From Candidatus Krumholzibacteriia bacterium (GTDB taxonomy: Bacteria; Krumholzibacteriota; Krumholzibacteriia; LZORAL124-64-63): a DNA stretch of 45,042 nt. The position numbers and the translations under genes were made by a program. A model generated the notes under the pieces. That model was not told the DNA's origin. It worked only from the letters and a program-made list of their open reading frames with translations, and ran no database searches. Position 1 is the first letter of the stretch. Each line of letters starts with the position of its first letter. Positions 42,019-45,042 of the stretch are shown here, one piece after another. The DNA lies in assembly GCA_024762975.1 (NCBI GenBank), contig JANTGJ010000013.1, positions 1-45,042 on the forward strand, written 5' to 3'.

Positions 42019-44733
42019 ATGGTTTACCCGATGAAATTCCGTTTCGGATGGGTGTGCGTCACTGTCGGTTGCCTCCTCGTGCTGGCCCTTGCCTCGTCGC
42101 CTCTGGCCGCTGCTTCCACGTCACACATTCCCCGAGTCCTGGTTCTGCACTCCTACGCACCTCCCATGAACTGGGTGCAAACGATTACCCGTGAAATCGA
42201 GACCGTACTGGACGTCGATTCCGGAGCCGTGGATCTGCGCCTGGAATACATGGACACCAAACGCTACTACGACGCGGAATACCTGCGGGCTATCTATCAG
42301 ATGCTCGATCGCAAGTATCGCGATACCGAAATCGACCTGATCCTCTGCAGCGACAACAACGCCTACGACTTCCTGCGACAGCACCGGGACCCGCTCTTTC
42401 CCGGCACCCCGGTCATCTTCTGCGGAGTGAACGGGTTCCAGCCTTCCGAAATCGAAGGTTTGGACCAGTTCACCGGGGTCGCCGAGGTCTACGCGCCGCG
42501 CGAGACGATCGAATTGATGTTGCGGTTGCATCCCGATACGCAGGAAATCCTGGTCGTGAACGATTTCCTGACGACCGGCAGCGAAGTGCGCGCCTCCATC
42601 GAGCGCGATTTGACCGATCTGGGCGAACGAGTTCGCCTGGACTACAATGACAACGTACCGCTGGACCAACTGAAGCAGCGCCTTTCCCGGCTGGGACCCG
42701 GCCAACTCTGCCTGCTGGGTGTGTATTTCGGGGACAGCGAGGGTACCTATTCCACCTTTGAACAAATGGGCGACGAGTTGGCCGACGCCTGTCCGGTGCC
42801 GATCTACTGCCTGCTCGATTTCAACGTCACCGGCGGTCCAATCGGTGGACGAGTCACCGGTGCGCAAGTGCAGGGACGGCTTGGAGCCGAAATGGCCGCC
42901 GCCTTCCTGGGCGGCACACCGATCGACGACTTGCCACCGTATCCGAGCGGGGCCTTCGAGTGGCGCTTCCATCACGCAGCACTGGAACGATATGGAATCG
43001 ATGTCGCTGCGCTCCCCGCAGGCAGCATCGTACTGGGAAAACCGGTTTCCTTCCTGGCCGGTCACCGCAATCTCGTGATCGGTACCGCCGCCGTGATGGT
43101 CGTCCTGTTGGCCGTGATTCTCGTCCTGTCGGTGAACATCCGCCGCCGCCACTTTGCCGAAGAACGGCTGCGCATCGGTCGAGAGGATCTGGCCACCACG
43201 CTGCAGAGCATTGGCGACGGCGTGCTGGCCACCGACCACCGGGGCAACGTTACGCGACTGAATCCCGTGGCCCAGGAACTGCTGGGTTGGAGTCTGGAAG
43301 AGGCCCGAGGACGGCACCTGAGTGAAGTGTTCCGGCTACGGCCCTCGGAAACAGCGCCGCCGGGAACCGAGACCGACCTCGGTTTCGAGACGGTGCTGAA
43401 ATCCGGCGAGCCGGTGACGATCGCGCCGGGCACGATCCTCGTCAAACGCGATGGGCAGGAATGCCTGATAGCCGACAGCGGTGCACCCATCCTTTCGAGC
43501 GACGGTTCGACCCGTGGCGTGGTCATCGTATTTCGCGACGTGACACAGCAGCTGGATCTCGAGCGGCGCCTGCGCCAGGCCGAGAAAATGGAATCGGTCG
43601 GCCAGCTCGCCGGTGGTATCGCCCACGACTTCAACAACATGTTGGCCGGCATCATGGGATACGCGGAACTGCTGCAGATGGAGCTCCAGGAAGACCCCGA
43701 GGCGCTGGAGAGTTGCGTCGCGATTCTTCGCGCCAGCGAACGCGCCGCCGACCTGACACGCAAACTGCTGGACTTTTCGCGCCAGGGCAAGTTGCTGTCC
43801 ACGCCACTGGACCTGCACGATGTCATCCAGGACGCTCTGAGTCTGTTGAAGCGCACTGTCGGACAGTCGGTGACCCTGGAATCGGACCTGGTCGCATCGC
43901 AATCGACACTGGTCGGTGACCCGACGCAGTTGCAACAGATGATCATGAATCTGTGCATCAACGCTCGCGATGCCATGCCCGACGGAGGTGTGATCCGGAT
44001 CCGCACCGAGGTCGTCCACTTCGACGACGAGCAATGCGCACGGAGTGCGTTCGATCTCCAGCCCGGTTCCTACGTGCGGCTGTCGGTGCGCGACAACGGA
44101 ACCGGGATTCCCGATTCCGTGCGCGGCCGAATCTTCGAACCCTTCTTCACGACCAAGGAACGCGGCCGCGGGACCGGTCTGGGATTGGCCGCGGTGTACG
44201 GCTGTGTCGAGGTGCACGAGGGTGCCATCGAAGTGGAGACCGGCCCGGGGAGCGGCACGACATTCAATATCGACCTGCCGCTGCACGACATCGAATTGCC
44301 GCGTTCGATCATTCACGACGAAATGGTGCCGACCCTGGTCCAGGGAACGGTGTTGGTCGTCGATGACGACGATACCGTACGCGGGATGGCGGTGGAGATG
44401 CTCCAGGGAATGGGCTACGAGGTATACACGGCCAGCGACGGGATCGAAGGACTGGAGATCTACCGTGAGCATCGCGACCAGATCGATGTCGTACTGCTGG
44501 ATCTGGTGATGCCGCGACTGGGGGGACGGTCGGCTTTCGCCTCGATTCGCAGCGCCGATCCCGAGGCCTGCGTCATCCTCTCTTCCGGTTTCGCCGACCC
44601 CGAAGCGGTCAACCATCTGCTGGAACAGGGCCTGTGCGCGTTTATCGCCAAACCCTATAGCCGCGTCGACCTGGCCGAGACGATACGGGCCGCGTTGCGC
44701 AAGCGACGCTCGGCGCTCGGCGGCCAGAGCTGA
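42019..44733 (+). CDS. Hybrid sensor histidine kinase with ABC-type substrate-binding sensor domain
   Basis: A 904-residue membrane kinase. Order: signal peptide (VGCLLVLALASSPLAAA), a periplasmic ABC-transporter substrate-binding domain (about 37-345; PRVLVLHSYAPPMNWVQTI, ILCSDNNAYDFL, VIFCGVNGF), a membrane helix (about 350-372), PAS domain (about 385-505; LQSIGDGVLATDHRGNVTRLNP), HisKA with phospho-acceptor His536 (GGIAHDFNNML), HATPase (NLCINARDAMPDGG, DNGTGIP, FFTTKERGRGTGLGL), and a receiver domain with Asp828 (VLLDLVMP) and Lys in IAKPYS. All expected catalytic residues are present. The signal is probably a small soluble ligand; none can be named. The start may be ATG 42019 or 42031; neither has a clear ribosome-binding site. 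No separate response regulator lies next to it, so the built-in receiver may pass phosphate on or act alone. Confidence 0.92.
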   Translation: MVYPMKFRFGWVCVTVGCLLVLALASSPLAAASTSHIPRVLVLHSYAPPMNWVQTITREIETVLDVDSGAVDLRLEYMDTKRYYDAEYLRAIYQMLDRKYRDTEIDLILCSDNNAYDFLRQHRDPLFPGTPVIFCGVNGFQPSEIEGLDQFTGVAEVYAPRETIELMLRLHPDTQEILVVNDFLTTGSEVRASIERDLTDLGERVRLDYNDNVPLDQLKQRLSRLGPGQLCLLGVYFGDSEGTYSTFEQMGDELADACPVPIYCLLDFNVTGGPIGGRVTGAQVQGRLGAEMAAAFLGGTPIDDLPPYPSGAFEWRFHHAALERYGIDVAALPAGSIVLGKPVSFLAGHRNLVIGTAAVMVVLLAVILVLSVNIRRRHFAEERLRIGREDLATTLQSIGDGVLATDHRGNVTRLNPVAQELLGWSLEEARGRHLSEVFRLRPSETAPPGTETDLGFETVLKSGEPVTIAPGTILVKRDGQECLIADSGAPILSSDGSTRGVVIVFRDVTQQLDLERRLRQAEKMESVGQLAGGIAHDFNNMLAGIMGYAELLQMELQEDPEALESCVAILRASERAADLTRKLLDFSRQGKLLSTPLDLHDVIQDALSLLKRTVGQSVTLESDLVASQSTLVGDPTQLQQMIMNLCINARDAMPDGGVIRIRTEVVHFDDEQCARSAFDLQPGSYVRLSVRDNGTGIPDSVRGRIFEPFFTTKERGRGTGLGLAAVYGCVEVHEGAIEVETGPGSGTTFNIDLPLHDIELPRSIIHDEMVPTLVQGTVLVVDDDDTVRGMAVEMLQGMGYEVYTASDGIEGLEIYREHRDQIDVVLLDLVMPRLGGRSAFASIRSADPEACVILSSGFADPEAVNHLLEQGLCAFIAKPYSRVDLAETIRAALRKRRSALGGQS

Positions 44734-44740
44734 CGGCGAT

Positions 44741-44761
44741 TGCCGGTTGCCATTGCCGGCA
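44741..44761 (+). terminator. Weak hairpin after the hybrid kinase gene
   Basis: TGCCGG (44741-44746) / CCGGCA (44756-44761), a 6-bp stem with a 9-nt loop, 7 nt after the stop codon. No T-run. Confidence 0.35.
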
Positions 44762-44951
44762 GGCATCGAAAACGGCCGGAAAATTCCCTCTCGGCGCGTG
44801 ATAATTCTGCAACAATTCTTTGTTATTCTAATTTGGCGATTGTGGGCCTTTCACCGGGTCCTGTGTACCTTGTCGAATTCGCCGGGCGTCGGCCTCGATC
44901 GTTGCCGCCCGTATTCGCCCTCGATCCAGTACATCCAGAAGGGACCTGGAG

Positions 44952-45042
44952 ATGAAGAAGTCGTTGCTATTGTTTGTGTTGATCCTGGTCGCGGCCGCCT
45001 CCAGCTGGGCAGCCACCCCCGCTTCCGAATTTCTGCAGCAGG
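44952..45042 (+). CDS. Start of an exported protein, truncated by the window end
   Basis: Thirty codons are visible: KKSLLLFVLILVAAASSWAA is a clean signal peptide with likely cleavage after WAA, followed by TPASEFLQQ. AAGGGACCTGGAG stands before ATG 44952 as the ribosome-binding region. The product cannot be named from this much sequence. It is preceded by a 218-nt gap that contains AT-rich sequence around 44805-44835 (possible promoter, no clear hexamers). Confidence 0.75.
   Translation, partial: MKKSLLLFVLILVAAASSWAATPASEFLQQ

Overview
The window reads as a piece of a GC-rich, Gram-negative-type bacterial chromosome. It has lipoprotein signal peptides, a TonB-dependent outer-membrane receptor, many exported proteins, and repeated use of a C-terminal FlgD-type Ig-like tail ending in a short basic strand. 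That tail, together with 6-bladed propellers, dockerin-like loops, lamin-tail/PKD modules and ECF sigma/anti-sigma pairs, is typical of FCB-associated candidate phyla such as Krumholzibacteriota or Eiseniibacteriota. This placement is an inference from protein style; no rRNA or tRNA gene is visible. No phage, insertion sequence or CRISPR array was found.

Layout. 1-5.9 kb: 3' part of monomeric isocitrate dehydrogenase; an exported DUF3179 lipoprotein whose reading frame carries a TGA exactly where the family has the first Cys of its CPLC motif, followed by a bSECIS-like hairpin (candidate selenoprotein); an ECF sigma / anti-sigma / exported protein operon; a small lipoprotein. 6.1-9.1 kb: an MFS transporter and an AbgT-family transporter. 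9.3-13.1 kb: promoter, cobalamin riboswitch, BtuB-like receptor and a secreted beta-propeller protein, which looks like a B12 uptake operon with a BtuG-like partner. 13.2-29.1 kb: mostly exported proteins: an Ig-like protein, two tandem paralogous lipoproteins of unknown function, a glutathione peroxidase, a 6-bladed propeller, an SNase-like nuclease, a dockerin-like protein, a giant endonuclease I lipoprotein, a STAS-like protein, a PGAP1-like hydrolase and a GH57 enzyme.

29.1-39.6 kb: a YaiI/YqxD protein; a BTRD1-repeat serine hydrolase resembling polyglycine hydrolases; a cupredoxin-like/rhodanese lipoprotein; a FlgD-tailed secreted protein; and a tight reverse-strand run acsA - TPR-CHAT protease - ECF sigma - anti-sigma. 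This last arrangement suggests proteolytic control of a sigma factor. 39.9-45 kb: fasciclin and transglutaminase-like exported proteins, a hybrid sensor histidine kinase with an ABC-type binding domain as sensor, and the start of another exported protein.

The two strongest items for follow-up are the candidate DUF3179 selenoprotein (in-frame UGA at codon 328, U-x-x-C motif, hairpin with a G at the start of its loop 22 nt downstream) and the TPR-CHAT/ECF/anti-sigma operon. The B12 operon with a propeller partner outside Bacteroidetes is third.
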